Below the pieces are notes generated by a model. That model was not told where the DNA came from. It was given only the letters and a program-made list of their open reading frames with translations, and searched no databases. Shown in pieces: positions 21,328 through 29,709 of a stretch of 31,829 nt of DNA (position 1 is the stretch's first letter; each line of letters begins with the position of its first letter). The position numbers and the translations under genes are program-made. Origin of the DNA: UBA8828 sp046315175 (GTDB lineage: Bacteria > Verrucomicrobiota > Verrucomicrobiia > Opitutales > UBA953); contig JBKDBK010000174.1 in assembly GCA_046315175.1 (NCBI GenBank), positions 1 to 31,829 on the forward strand, in the 5' to 3' direction.

Positions 21328-23666
21328 GCCGCCACTGGATGCTCGGCGCCTGCGGCATGGGCATGGGCCCGCTCGCGCTCTACCTTCGCGCCACCGGGCA
21401 CGAGGTGAGGGCCTGGGACGACGCCCCGCGCGGCCCGATGCTCGATCACCTCCGCTCGGCCGGCATCACCCTCGATCGCGACCCCTGGGCCTCGGGCTGG
21501 TCGCCCGAGGTGGTCGGCCACTCCGCCGCCATCGCCCCCGGCCATCCCCTCCGCGCCCGCGCCCCCCCCCCCCGCGCCCCCCCCCGCCCCGGCGGCGCCG
21601 GGCGCGGCCCCCCCCCCCCCCGCCCCCCCGGCCAGCCCCACCCCGCCCCCGCCGCCGCCCGCGGCGCCGCGCGCGGCCGGCGCGGCGCGCGGCCCGCCCG
21701 CGCCGCCGCCGGCCGCCGGCTCGTCGCGGTCTGCGGCAGCCATGGCAAGACAACCACCTGCGGCATGGTCATCGCGGCGCTCGAGGCCGCGGGCGCCGAC
21801 TTCGGGCACGTCCTCGGGGGCCTCTTCCGCGACCCCGCCGCGCCGCCCGCCCGCGCCGCCCGCGCCTCCGACTGGCTGGTCGCGGAGGTCGACGAGAGCG
21901 ACGGCTCCATCGGGGCCTTCTCGCCCGAGGTCACCGTCGCCGTCAACCTCGACTGGGATCATCCCGACTACTACCGCTCGGAAGCCGACCTCGAGCGCGT
22001 CTTCGCCGACCTCTTCCGCCGCACCACCTCGCTCATCCTCATCCCCGCCGACAGCCCCCGCCTGCGCCGCCTCGCCGAGGGCTGCGCCGCCCGCGTGCTG
22101 ACCGTGGGGCCGGGCGGTGACCTCGCCCTCGACGGCGCCTCCGCCGGCCCCGGCCGCTCGCGCGCGACCCTCTCCGGCCTCTGGCCCCGCGCCCGCCTCG
22201 AGCTGCCCGTCGAGGGCGCCTTCAACCGCGCCAACGCCGGCCTCGCCCTCGCCGTCGCCTGGCATGTCGCCGGCCACCTCGGCGAGCGTCCCCTCGGCGA
22301 CTGGGCCGGCATCCGCCGCCGTCAGGACACGCTGCTCGACCAGCCCGGCCTGCGCGTCGTCGCCGACTACGCCCACCACCCGACCGAGATCGCCGCCCTC
22401 CTCGGGCTCCTCCGCGAGACCGCCCCCGGCCGGCTCGCCGTGGTCTTCCAACCTCACCGTCACACCCGCACCCGCCAGTACGCCGCCGCCTTTCGCGACG
22501 CCCTCGCGGTCGCCGACCGCATCCTGCTCCTCCCCGTCTACTCCGCCGGCGAGACCCCGGTCGAGGGCGGCGCCTCGTCCGACCTCCTTCCCGCCGCCGA
22601 CCCCCGCTTCGAGCTCGTCGCCGATCGAGCCCGCCTTCCCTCCCTGCTCCGCCGATTTCTCGCCGACGGTCCCGCCACCGTCGCCTTCGTCGGCGCGGGC
22701 GACGTCGACCGCGACGCCCTCGCCTTCGCCCGCGCCGAGGACGACCTCGCCGCCCGCCTCGCCGGCCAACTCTCCCCGGCCTGCGTGCTCCGCCGCGCCG
22801 AGCCCCTCGTCCGCCGCGTCACCCTCGGGGTCGGCGGCCCCGCCGCCTGGTACGCCGAGCCCGCCTCGGAATCCGACGCGTCGGCGCTCCTCCGCGCCGC
22901 CCGCCGCGCAGGCCTTCCCGCGTTTGTCCTCGGTCGCGGCTCCAACCTGCTCGTGCCCGACGCCGGCTACGAGGGCCTGGTCATCCATCTCGCCGCGGAC
23001 GCCTGGACGCGGGTCGAGCCCCTCGGCGACCTTCGCCTCCGCGTCGGCGGCGGCGCCCGCCTCAAGGAGCTCTGCGGCGCCGCCGCCCGCCTCGGCCTGG
23101 CCGGCCTGGAGTTCCTCGAGGGCATCCCCGGCACCGTCGGCGGCTCCCTTCGCATGAACGCCGGGGCCATGGGCGCCTGGATCTTCGACCGCGTCGAGTC
23201 GGTCGACTGGCTCGACGCCGACGGCGAGCGGCGCTCCGCCCCGCGCGAGGCCTTCGACGCCGGTTATCGCGACTGCCCCCAGCTTCACGGCGCCCTCGTC
23301 CTCTCCGCCGTCCTCCGCGCCGAGCGCGTCGACCAACCCGAGGCCGTGCGCGCCCGCATGGCCGAGCTCGCCGCCCGCCGCCGGGCCTCCCAACCCCGCG
23401 AGCCCAGCGCCGGCTGTGTCTTCCGCAATCCCGAGGGCGCCAAGGCCGGAGCCCTCATCGACGCCGCCGGACTCAAGTCCCTCTCGTCCGGGGGCGCCCT
23501 CGTCTCGCCCGTCCACGCCAACTTCATCGTCAATCCCGACGGCGCCTCGTCCGACGACGTGCTCGCCCTCATGCGCCGCGTCCGGTCCCGCGTCCGCGAC
23601 GCCAGCGGCATCCAGCTCGAGCCCGAGATTCTCCTGCTCGGCAAGGAATGGGGGGAGGTCCTGTGA
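21324..23666 (+). CDS. murC: MurC-MurB fusion: UDP-MurNAc--L-alanine ligase / UDP-GlcNAc-enolpyruvate reductase
   Basis: This single 780-residue frame contains two enzymes. Residues 1-475 are MurC: GACGMGMGPLALYL, P-loop GSHGKTTT (138-145), WLVAEVDESDGS, VNLDWDHPDYY, DYAHHPTEI and VFQPHRHTRTRQY. Residues about 485-780 are MurB: LGRGSNLLV, LEFLEGIPGTVGGSLRMNAGAMG, SAGCVFRNPEG and VHANFIVNPDG. The two catalyse consecutive steps, MurB's product being MurC's substrate. The proton-donor Ser of E. coli MurB (Ser229) is Cys698 here. There is no stop or restart at the join near residue 480. Residues about 77-132 are Pro/Ala/Arg filler derived from a C/G-only stretch (see repeat at 21553). A strong AAGGAGG sits 7 bases before the ATG. 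Confidence 0.92.
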   Translation: MSRHWMLGACGMGMGPLALYLRATGHEVRAWDDAPRGPMLDHLRSAGITLDRDPWASGWSPEVVGHSAAIAPGHPLRARAPPPRAPPRPGGAGRGPPPPRPPGQPHPAPAAARGAARGRRGARPARAAAGRRLVAVCGSHGKTTTCGMVIAALEAAGADFGHVLGGLFRDPAAPPARAARASDWLVAEVDESDGSIGAFSPEVTVAVNLDWDHPDYYRSEADLERVFADLFRRTTSLILIPADSPRLRRLAEGCAARVLTVGPGGDLALDGASAGPGRSRATLSGLWPRARLELPVEGAFNRANAGLALAVAWHVAGHLGERPLGDWAGIRRRQDTLLDQPGLRVVADYAHHPTEIAALLGLLRETAPGRLAVVFQPHRHTRTRQYAAAFRDALAVADRILLLPVYSAGETPVEGGASSDLLPAADPRFELVADRARLPSLLRRFLADGPATVAFVGAGDVDRDALAFARAEDDLAARLAGQLSPACVLRRAEPLVRRVTLGVGGPAAWYAEPASESDASALLRAARRAGLPAFVLGRGSNLLVPDAGYEGLVIHLAADAWTRVEPLGDLRLRVGGGARLKELCGAAARLGLAGLEFLEGIPGTVGGSLRMNAGAMGAWIFDRVESVDWLDADGERRSAPREAFDAGYRDCPQLHGALVLSAVLRAERVDQPEAVRARMAELAARRRASQPREPSAGCVFRNPEGAKAGALIDAAGLKSLSSGGALVSPVHANFIVNPDGASSDDVLALMRRVRSRVRDASGIQLEPEILLLGKEWGEVL
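21553..21720. repeat. C/G-only low-complexity stretch inside murC
   Basis: This stretch has 168 bases with no T and only two A. It holds C runs of 12 (21562-21573), 9 (21577-21585), 14 (21608-21621) and 7 (21623-21629). It lies between the IAPGHPLRARA segment and the P-loop strand and roughly doubles the usual spacing there, encoding about 30 extra residues of Pro/Arg/Ala. It stays in frame. It could be a consensus error in a hard-to-read region or a genuine expansion. Confidence 0.75.
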
Positions 23667-24580
23667 GCCCCCAGCTCGTCATCCTCTGCGGCGGGCGCTC
23701 CTCCGAGCGCGAGGTTTCCCTCGTCTCCGGGCGCTGCGCCGCGCGCGCCCTCCCCTCCGCCCGCCTCGTCGAGCTCGACGCCGACGCGCTCCCCTCCTGG
23801 CTCGATCCCCGCGCCCACGCCGTGCTTCCGCTCCTGCACGGCGGCTGGGGCGAGGGCGGCGGCCTCCAGGAGGCGTTGGAGCGGCGCCTCGTCGCCTACT
23901 CGGGCTCGGACTCCGCCGCCAGCCGCCTCTGCATGGACAAGGTCGCGACCAAGGCCCGCCTTCGCCCCGCCGGCCTTCCCGTCGCCGACGAGGTCGAGTT
24001 CCTCGGCGGCCAGCCCCCCGCCGCCCGCGACCTGGCGGCGCGCCTCGGCGAGCAGGTCTTCCTCAAGCCGGTCGACCAAGGGAGCAGCGTCGGCCTTCGC
24101 CGCGCCTGCGGGCTCGCGGAGATCGCCGAGGCGCTGGCCTCGCTGCCCCCCGCCGGCCGCTGGATGGCCGAGCCCCTGCTCGCCGGCCGGGAAATCACCG
24201 TCGGGCTCCTCGACGGGGAGGCGCTCGGCGTTGTCGAGATCCTCGCCCCCGGCGGCGTCTACGACTACGCCAGCAAGTACACCCCCGGCGGCTCCGAGCA
24301 CATCGCCCCGGCCGACCTGCCTCCCGCCCTCGCCGCCAGCCTCGGCCGCGCCGCCGAGGCCGCCTTCGCCGCCTGCGGCTGCCGCGACTTCGCCCGGGTC
24401 GACCTTGTGCTCTCGTCAGATGGGCGTTTCTCTATCCTTGAGATCAACACCTTGCCCGGAATGACCGAGACCAGCCTCCTGCCCGACAGCGCCCGCTGCC
24501 GGGGCATCGACTACGCCCAGCTTGCGGCGCGCATGGCCGCGCCCGCCCTTCGCCGGGCCCAGGAAGGAGCGCGCCCGTGA
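23663..24580 (+). CDS. ddl: D-alanine--D-alanine ligase
   Basis: The 305-residue ATP-grasp enzyme forms the D-Ala-D-Ala dipeptide used by MurF. GGRSSEREVSLVSG is the N-terminal substrate loop. HGGWGEGGGLQEALE (usually HGxxGEDG) and YSGSDSAASRLCMDK come next. VFLKPVDQGSSVGL holds the ATP-binding lysine and serine loop, and LEINTLPGMTETSLLP is the metal and second D-Ala site. I use the GTG at 23663, which overlaps the fusion gene's stop by four bases and follows a GGGAGG by four. An ATG at 23648 is in frame but lies further inside the upstream gene. Confidence 0.94.
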   Translation: MSPQLVILCGGRSSEREVSLVSGRCAARALPSARLVELDADALPSWLDPRAHAVLPLLHGGWGEGGGLQEALERRLVAYSGSDSAASRLCMDKVATKARLRPAGLPVADEVEFLGGQPPAARDLAARLGEQVFLKPVDQGSSVGLRRACGLAEIAEALASLPPAGRWMAEPLLAGREITVGLLDGEALGVVEILAPGGVYDYASKYTPGGSEHIAPADLPPALAASLGRAAEAAFAACGCRDFARVDLVLSSDGRFSILEINTLPGMTETSLLPDSARCRGIDYAQLAARMAAPALRRAQEGARP

Positions 24581-25557
24581 TTCCCCCCATCGTCCGGCGG
24601 ATGCTCGGGATGCGCACGCCCGACGCCTTCGCGCGCGCCGACGACCGCGACTGGCGCAAGCTGATCTCCCAGGAGGTCCACCGCGTCCCCGCCGGCGCCA
24701 CCGGCCGCCGGCGCGCCGCCCGCTCCTGGTTCAGCGCCGCCTTCATCACCCTGCTCCTGGCCGGCATGGCCTGCCTCACCTGGTTCGCCCTCGACGACGC
24801 GCCCGCCGGTCCGCGCGCCTCCGCGCTGCGCGTCCGGACCGACGGTTGGCTGCCCGAGGACGCGGTCCGGACCCTCGCCTTCCCCTCGGGGTTCTCCGCC
24901 GCCCGCGACGTCGCCGCCATCCGCCAGTCCCTCGAGGCCGACTCCCAGGTCCTCGGCGCCCGCGTCCGGCGCCTCGCCGACGGCACCCTCGAGGTCGAGC
25001 TGCGCGAGCGCCTCGCCGTCGCGCGGCTCGAGCCGGTCGCCGCGCCCGGCGCCGTTCCCTCCGTCCGCCTGCTCGGGGCCGACGGCGTGCCCTTCGCCGG
25101 CGTCGGCTATCCCAGCCAGGCCGTGCGCAACCTCCCCCTCGTCACCGACCTTCCCGCCGAGTCCTCCGGCGGCGAGCGCCGCTCCGCCGGCCTTGAGCTC
25201 GCCGCCGCCTTCCTCGCCGCCGCCCGCGCCGGCCACGGCCAGCTCCACGCCGAGTGGCAGGCCGTCTCCCTCCGCGACTGCCTCGACGGCCGGACCGACA
25301 TCCCGGGAGCCACCCTCCGGGTCATCGTGCGCCCCGCCTCGCAGCCCGCCGACCGGCCCGCGCTCGAGGAAATCGTCTTCTCCAACGCCGAGTGGAACCG
25401 CGAGCTCGCGGTGCTCGCCGGCCTCCGGCTGGACGAGCTCCTCCGCCGCCCGGGCATGACCGCCCGCGGCTACGTGCTGAAGCTGCACGTCCGCAACCGC
25501 TCCCAGCCCGGCACCGTCACCATGGAACCCCGCCTCGTACCCGCCGCCTCCCGATGA
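24577..25557 (+). CDS. ftsQ: Cell division protein FtsQ
   Basis: The protein has 326 residues: an Arg-rich cytoplasmic N terminus of about 50, one membrane span (about 52-70, FSAAFITLLLAGMACLTWFAL), then an extracytoplasmic part. VRTDGWLPEDAVRTLAF and LGARVRRLADGTLEVELRERLAVAR resemble the POTRA domain and the following beta-domain entry of FtsQ/DivIB, including the strand ending in LRER.AVA. FtsQ links FtsB/L to the early divisome. The GTG start at 24577 overlaps the ddl stop and follows AAGGAG. Position before ftsA supports the call. Confidence 0.85.
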   Translation: MIPPIVRRMLGMRTPDAFARADDRDWRKLISQEVHRVPAGATGRRRAARSWFSAAFITLLLAGMACLTWFALDDAPAGPRASALRVRTDGWLPEDAVRTLAFPSGFSAARDVAAIRQSLEADSQVLGARVRRLADGTLEVELRERLAVARLEPVAAPGAVPSVRLLGADGVPFAGVGYPSQAVRNLPLVTDLPAESSGGERRSAGLELAAAFLAAARAGHGQLHAEWQAVSLRDCLDGRTDIPGATLRVIVRPASQPADRPALEEIVFSNAEWNRELAVLAGLRLDELLRRPGMTARGYVLKLHVRNRSQPGTVTMEPRLVPAASR

Positions 25558-26792
25558 GCAAGCGCCGCACCGTCCCCCTTCCCCCCCGCATCGCCGCGGT
25601 CGACATCGGCACCGCCAAGACCGTGGTCCTCGTCGGCCAGGTCGTCGACCGGAGCGTCCGGCTCCTCGGCTTCGGTGAGCGCCGAACCGAGGGCGTGGTC
25701 AAGGGCGTCGTCGAGGACCTCGAGCGCCTCACCGAGTGCGTCCACGGCGCCGTCGCCGACGCCGAGGCCAGCGCCGGCTTCACGCTCCGCAACGTCTACG
25801 CCTCCGTCAACGGGCCCCAGGTCGACGGCGAGCGCGTCAAGGGCATCCTCACCGTCCCGGGCCGCGACCGACGCGTCACCGTGGCCGACTCCCAGGGGGC
25901 CGCCGCCTCCGCCCGCCGCATCGAGCCGCCGCCCGGCCGGATGACCCTGCTCTACATGGCGCAGCCCACGCTGCTCGACGGCCGCCAGGTCGCCAACCCC
26001 GTCGGCATGACCGGCGAGCGCCTCGAGACCAGCTTCTGGCGCGTCACCCACGAGGAGGGCTCCCTCCGCCAGCGCATCGGCATGCTCAACGGCATGAGCC
26101 TCGAGATCAGCGAGTTCCTCCTCGGCAGCCACGCCTCCGCCTGTGCCGTGGCCGGAGAGGGCGACAAGCGCACCGGCTGCCTCGTCCTCGACCTCGGGGC
26201 CGGCACCACCAGCTGGATTCTCCACTACCGCGGCCACATCCTCTGCGCCGGCTGCGTGCCGGTCGGCGGCGAGCACATCACCAACGACCTCTGCTCGGCC
26301 CTGCGGGTGCGGCGCGACGTGGCCGAGGACATCAAGCTCAAGTTCGCCTCCGCCGTGCACCACCCCGACGACGCCAACAAGACCATCGTCAAGGAGGGGC
26401 TTCCCGGCGGCGAGCTCCAGTTCAACCGGGCCACCATCAACCTCGTCGCCTCCGTCCGCGTGCGCGAGCTCCTCGAGCAGGTCCGCCAGGATGTCGCCGG
26501 CCGTCTCCGGCAGATCTTCGCGCGCGACATCGACCTCACCCCCGCCTTCCTTCCCTCCGGGCTCATCCTCACCGGCGGCGCCTCCCAGCTCGCCGACCTC
26601 CCCGTCGCCGCCGGCGAGGTCTTCGGGCTCCCCGCCCGCTGCGCCATCCCCGCCACCGAGGCCGCCCAGCTCCGCCGGCCCGAGTACGCCTGCGTCCTCG
26701 GCCTTGTCGCCGCCGCCCTCGTCAACGAGGCCCCGCCCCGCCGTCGCCCCGCCGGCTTCTGGGAATCCCTCCGCAACCTCTTCCGCAGCTGA
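25554..26792 (+). CDS. ftsA: Cell division protein FtsA
   Basis: The 412-residue actin-family ATPase tethers FtsZ filaments to the membrane. VDIGTAKTVVLVG is phosphate loop 1, LVLDLGAGTTSWILHYRG is phosphate loop 2 and GLILTGGASQLADLPV is the adenosine site. The 1C subdomain is present (about residues 85-175, starting NVYASVNGPQVDGERVKG). The C terminus GFWESLRNLFRS is a good amphipathic membrane-targeting helix after a Pro/Arg linker. It overlaps ftsQ by four bases, and ftsZ follows two bases later. Catalytic blocks look normal, in contrast with the adjacent FtsZ. Confidence 0.95.
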   Translation: MSKRRTVPLPPRIAAVDIGTAKTVVLVGQVVDRSVRLLGFGERRTEGVVKGVVEDLERLTECVHGAVADAEASAGFTLRNVYASVNGPQVDGERVKGILTVPGRDRRVTVADSQGAAASARRIEPPPGRMTLLYMAQPTLLDGRQVANPVGMTGERLETSFWRVTHEEGSLRQRIGMLNGMSLEISEFLLGSHASACAVAGEGDKRTGCLVLDLGAGTTSWILHYRGHILCAGCVPVGGEHITNDLCSALRVRRDVAEDIKLKFASAVHHPDDANKTIVKEGLPGGELQFNRATINLVASVRVRELLEQVRQDVAGRLRQIFARDIDLTPAFLPSGLILTGGASQLADLPVAAGEVFGLPARCAIPATEAAQLRRPEYACVLGLVAAALVNEAPPRRRPAGFWESLRNLFRS

Positions 26793-26794
26793 GC

Positions 26795-27952
26795 ATGTCG
26801 ACCGCCGCCCCCATCCTCCTTGTCGGCGTCGGCGGCGCCGGCTCCTCGCTCGTCGGCCGCCTTGCGGGCTCCGTGCCCGACACCGCGCGCTGCCTCGCCG
26901 TCGACGCCGACGCCGCCGCCCTTGCCGCCTGCGGCGTCGCCGAGCAGGTCCAGCTCGGCCGCTCCTCCCTCCGCGGCCTGGGCGCCGGCGGCGAGACCCG
27001 GCTCGGGGCCGACGCCGCGGAGGCCGAGACCTCCGAGCTCCGCCGGCGCCTCGCCGGCGCGCCTGTCGTCGTGGTCGTCGCCGGCCTCGGCGGCGGCATC
27101 GGCGGCGGCGCCGCCCCCGTCCTCGCGGCCCTCGCTGCCGAGACCGGCGCCACCGTCCTCGCCCTCGCCACGCTTCCCTTCGCGCACGAGGGCGAGCGCC
27201 GGCTCGCCTCGGCCCGCGACGCGCTCGTCGCCCTCCACCGGGCCGCCCACGGCACCGTCGTCCTGCGCAACGACGCCCTCCTGCAGCTCGCGCCCGCCAC
27301 CGCCCCCGTCTCCGAGCTCTTCGCCGAGACCGGGCGCTGGATCTCCGCCGCGATCGAGGCCATCTCCGGTTTCTTCGCCCAAGGCGCCCTCCTGCCCCTC
27401 GACCCGGGCGCGCTCCGATCCCTGCTGCCCTCCCCTGGCTCGCGCGCGGCCTTCTCCACCGGCCGCGCCGAGGGCGAGGGCGCCGTGCTCGCCGCCGCCC
27501 GGGCCGCCCTCGCCTCGCCCCTCCTCCCGCACGGTCCCGAGGCCGGGCGGCACGAGCATCTCCTTGTTCAGGTGGTGGGCGGTCCCGGCCTGACCACGGG
27601 AGACTGCCAGGCCGCGGTCGCCGCCCTCCGCTCCGAGCTCGGGGGCGACCGCATCACGCTGCTCGGGGCCCGCATCGACGCGGCCGATCCCGCCTCCGCC
27701 CGGGTCTCCTTCCTCGCCGCCAGCCCGGCGCCCGTCGCCCCCGCCCCGGTTGCCGCGCCCCCGTCGCCGTCCCGCGGCCGGAAGGGAGCGCGCCCCGCCG
27801 CGCCCTCGCCCCAGCAGCTCTTCAGCTTCGCCCAGGAGGAGAACCTCCGCCGCGGCCTCTTCGGCACCAGCGCCCCCAATCTCTTCAACGGGGAGGATGT
27901 CGATGTGCCCACCTACCTCCGCAAGGGCATCCGCCTGCCCTCCGCGGACTGA
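26795..27952 (+). CDS. ftsZ: Divergent cell division protein FtsZ
   Basis: The protein has 385 residues. The order of FtsZ landmarks is kept: VGVGGAGSS (10-18), GLGAGGETRLG (61-71), AGLGGGIGGGAAPV (96-109), FAHEGERRL (129-137), LRNDALL (157-163) and the C-terminal peptide DVDVPTYLRKG (368-378), which matches the FtsA-binding consensus. The active site is altered. The tubulin signature GGGTGTG is GGGIGGG (99-105), the H7 Asn/Asp that holds the base is Gly180, and the T7 loop NxDxxD is PLDPGA (201-206), keeping the first Asp but losing the second. A Pro/Ala linker spans about 310-340. Normal GTP hydrolysis is doubtful. Position after ftsA leaves little doubt about identity. Confidence 0.88.
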   Translation: MSTAAPILLVGVGGAGSSLVGRLAGSVPDTARCLAVDADAAALAACGVAEQVQLGRSSLRGLGAGGETRLGADAAEAETSELRRRLAGAPVVVVVAGLGGGIGGGAAPVLAALAAETGATVLALATLPFAHEGERRLASARDALVALHRAAHGTVVLRNDALLQLAPATAPVSELFAETGRWISAAIEAISGFFAQGALLPLDPGALRSLLPSPGSRAAFSTGRAEGEGAVLAAARAALASPLLPHGPEAGRHEHLLVQVVGGPGLTTGDCQAAVAALRSELGGDRITLLGARIDAADPASARVSFLAASPAPVAPAPVAAPPSPSRGRKGARPAAPSPQQLFSFAQEENLRRGLFGTSAPNLFNGEDVDVPTYLRKGIRLPSAD

Positions 27953-27961
27953 CTTCCCCGG

Positions 27962-27989
27962 TTGCGCGCCGTCGCGTCGCGCCTAGGTT
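27962..27989 (+). promoter_or_regulatory. Putative sufS promoter giving a leaderless transcript
   Basis: TTGCGC (27962-27967) and CTAGGT/TAGGTT (27983-27989) are 15-16 bases apart in the 43-base gap after ftsZ. A start 6-7 bases on would fall at 27995-27996, the A of the sufS ATG. The -35 is identical to that of the FecR-domain gene. The -10 is poor. Confidence 0.3.
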
Positions 27990-27995
27990 GCCGCC

Positions 27996-29216
27996 ATGGC
28001 CCCCTTCGATGTCAACCTGGTCCGAGCCGACTTTCCCCTCCTCGCCCGGCGCGAGCGGGGCAAGCTGCTCGCCTACCTTGACAGCGCCGCCAGCGCCCAG
28101 AAGCCCCGCGCCGTCATCGACGCCGTCTCCCGCTACTACGCCGAGCAACACGCCAACATCCACCGCGGCGTCTACCGCCTGAGCGAGGAGGCCACCGCGC
28201 TCTTCGAGGCGTCCCGCGCCGAGGTCGCCCGCTTCCTCCGCGCGCCCGACCCCCGGGGCGTCGTGTTCGTCCGCGGCGCCACCGAGGCGATCAACCTCGT
28301 GGCCGACAGCTGGGGGCGCGCCCATCTCCGGCCCGGCGACGAGATCCTCCTCACCGCGATGGAGCACCACGCCAACATCGTGCCCTGGCAAATCGCCGCC
28401 GAGCGCGCCGGGGCCCGCGTTGTCCCATGCCCGGTCACGCCGCGCGGCGAGGTCGACCTCGAGGCCTTCGCCCGCCTCCTCGGCCCTCGCACCCGCATGG
28501 CGGCGTTCACCCACGTCTCCAACGCCCTCGGCACCGTCAACCCGGTCGCGGAGATGACCCGCCTCGCCAAGGCCGCCGGCGCCGCCGTGCTCGTCGACGC
28601 CTGCCAGTCGGCCAGCCACTTCGAGGTCGACGTCGCCGCCCTCGGCTGCGACTTCCTCTGCTTCTCGGGCCACAAGGTCTGCGGTCCCACCGGCATCGGC
28701 GTCCTCTGGGGCCGACCCGAGCTCCTCGACGCCATGCCGCCCTACCAGGGCGGCGGCGACATGATCCAGCGCGTCGACTTCGCCGGCACCACCTATCGCG
28801 CCGCGCCCGAGCGCTTCGAGGCCGGCACCCCGCACATCGCCGGCGCGGTCGGCCTCGCCGCCGCCCTCCGCTATGTCGCCGCCCTCCGACCCGCCGCCCA
28901 CGCCCACGAGCAGCGGCTCCTCGCCCTGGCCACCGAGCGCCTCCGCGCCATTCCCGGCCTCCGCATCGTCGGCGAGGCGCCCGAGAAGGTCGCCGTCGTC
29001 TCCTTCCTCCTCGACGGGGCCCATCCGCACGATGTCGGCACGCTGCTCGACGCCGACGCCGTGGCCGTCCGCGTCGGCCACCACTGCTGCATGCCCCTGA
29101 TGTCCTTCCTTGGCATCCCGGGCACCGTCCGCGCCTCCTTCGCCTTCTACAACACCGAGGAGGAGGTCCTGCGCCTCGAGTCCTCGCTGCGCCGCGTCCG
29201 CGCCATGACCGCCTGA
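27996..29216 (+). CDS. sufS: Cysteine desulfurase SufS
   Basis: The 406-residue PLP enzyme converts cysteine to alanine and supplies persulfide sulfur for Fe-S clusters. It is a class V aminotransferase-fold protein of the group II (SufS/CsdA) type. The N terminus has RADFPLLARRERGKLLAYLDSAASAQKP and HANIHRGVYRLSEEAT. EHHANIVPWQ, DACQSASH and FSGHKVCGPTG follow, with PLP Lys227. The catalytic Cys364 lies in RVGHHCCMPLM, the short rigid loop typical of group II, with a second Cys where Ala is usual. No other suf genes are in view. Whether it is transcribed separately from ftsZ is uncertain. Confidence 0.94.
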   Translation: MAPFDVNLVRADFPLLARRERGKLLAYLDSAASAQKPRAVIDAVSRYYAEQHANIHRGVYRLSEEATALFEASRAEVARFLRAPDPRGVVFVRGATEAINLVADSWGRAHLRPGDEILLTAMEHHANIVPWQIAAERAGARVVPCPVTPRGEVDLEAFARLLGPRTRMAAFTHVSNALGTVNPVAEMTRLAKAAGAAVLVDACQSASHFEVDVAALGCDFLCFSGHKVCGPTGIGVLWGRPELLDAMPPYQGGGDMIQRVDFAGTTYRAAPERFEAGTPHIAGAVGLAAALRYVAALRPAAHAHEQRLLALATERLRAIPGLRIVGEAPEKVAVVSFLLDGAHPHDVGTLLDADAVAVRVGHHCCMPLMSFLGIPGTVRASFAFYNTEEEVLRLESSLRRVRAMTA

Positions 29217-29219
29217 CCC

Positions 29220-29678
29220 TCAGCGGGTCCCGGCGTACTCCATGTAGTCGTCGAGCAGGGTCCGAAGGGCTCGCCGCACCGCGTCGTCCGTCCGTTCACC
29301 CTGCTCCATCGCGAAGTGCCGCAGCTTCGGCGGGCTCCGGAAACGCTCCGCCGTCGGGAGATTCAGCTGGATGTGCAGGTAGACGAGCCCGGTCCGGAGA
29401 TCCTCCGCCCGCGCGTGATAATCCAGCGCCAGGGGGTTCCACCAAGCCCCCATCGTCGCCATCGCCGCCCGCGCCTCCGGCTCCTCGAACAGGTCGCGCT
29501 TGCGCGGCTTGCCCTCCCTTGCCGCCGCCTCCTCCTGCTCGAAGAGCGCCTGCTGCACGATCCGCCCGTAGCTCAGCGCCGCCTCGCGGGCGTGCCAGCG
29601 CATCGCCAGCGCCCCCGCGATGAGGGCGAGCAGGACAACCAAGGCGTGGCGGGCGAACCTGGACCGGCGGCGGCGCAT
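29220..29678 (-). CDS. Small membrane-anchored protein of unknown function
   Basis: The protein has 152 residues. It starts with MRRRRSRFARH, followed by one membrane span (about 10-26, HALVVLLALIAGALAM), then a soluble helical part outside or inside that includes QALFEQEEAAAREGKPRKRDLFEEPEA and GAWWNPLALDYHARAEDLRTG. The Arg-rich N terminus favours an in-to-out orientation. I recognise no family. The frame continues upstream, but those codons overlap the DUF2851 gene region in a compositionally poor way, so the ATG at 29678 is preferred. The stop is three bases from the convergent sufS stop. Likely co-transcribed with the DUF2851 gene 31 bases upstream. Confidence 0.7.
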   Translation of the reverse strand: MRRRRSRFARHALVVLLALIAGALAMRWHAREAALSYGRIVQQALFEQEEAAAREGKPRKRDLFEEPEARAAMATMGAWWNPLALDYHARAEDLRTGLVYLHIQLNLPTAERFRSPPKLRHFAMEQGERTDDAVRRALRTLLDDYMEYAGTR

Positions 29679-29709
29679 GCCCGACCCTTGGCCAAGCCGC
29701 CGCCTCCCT

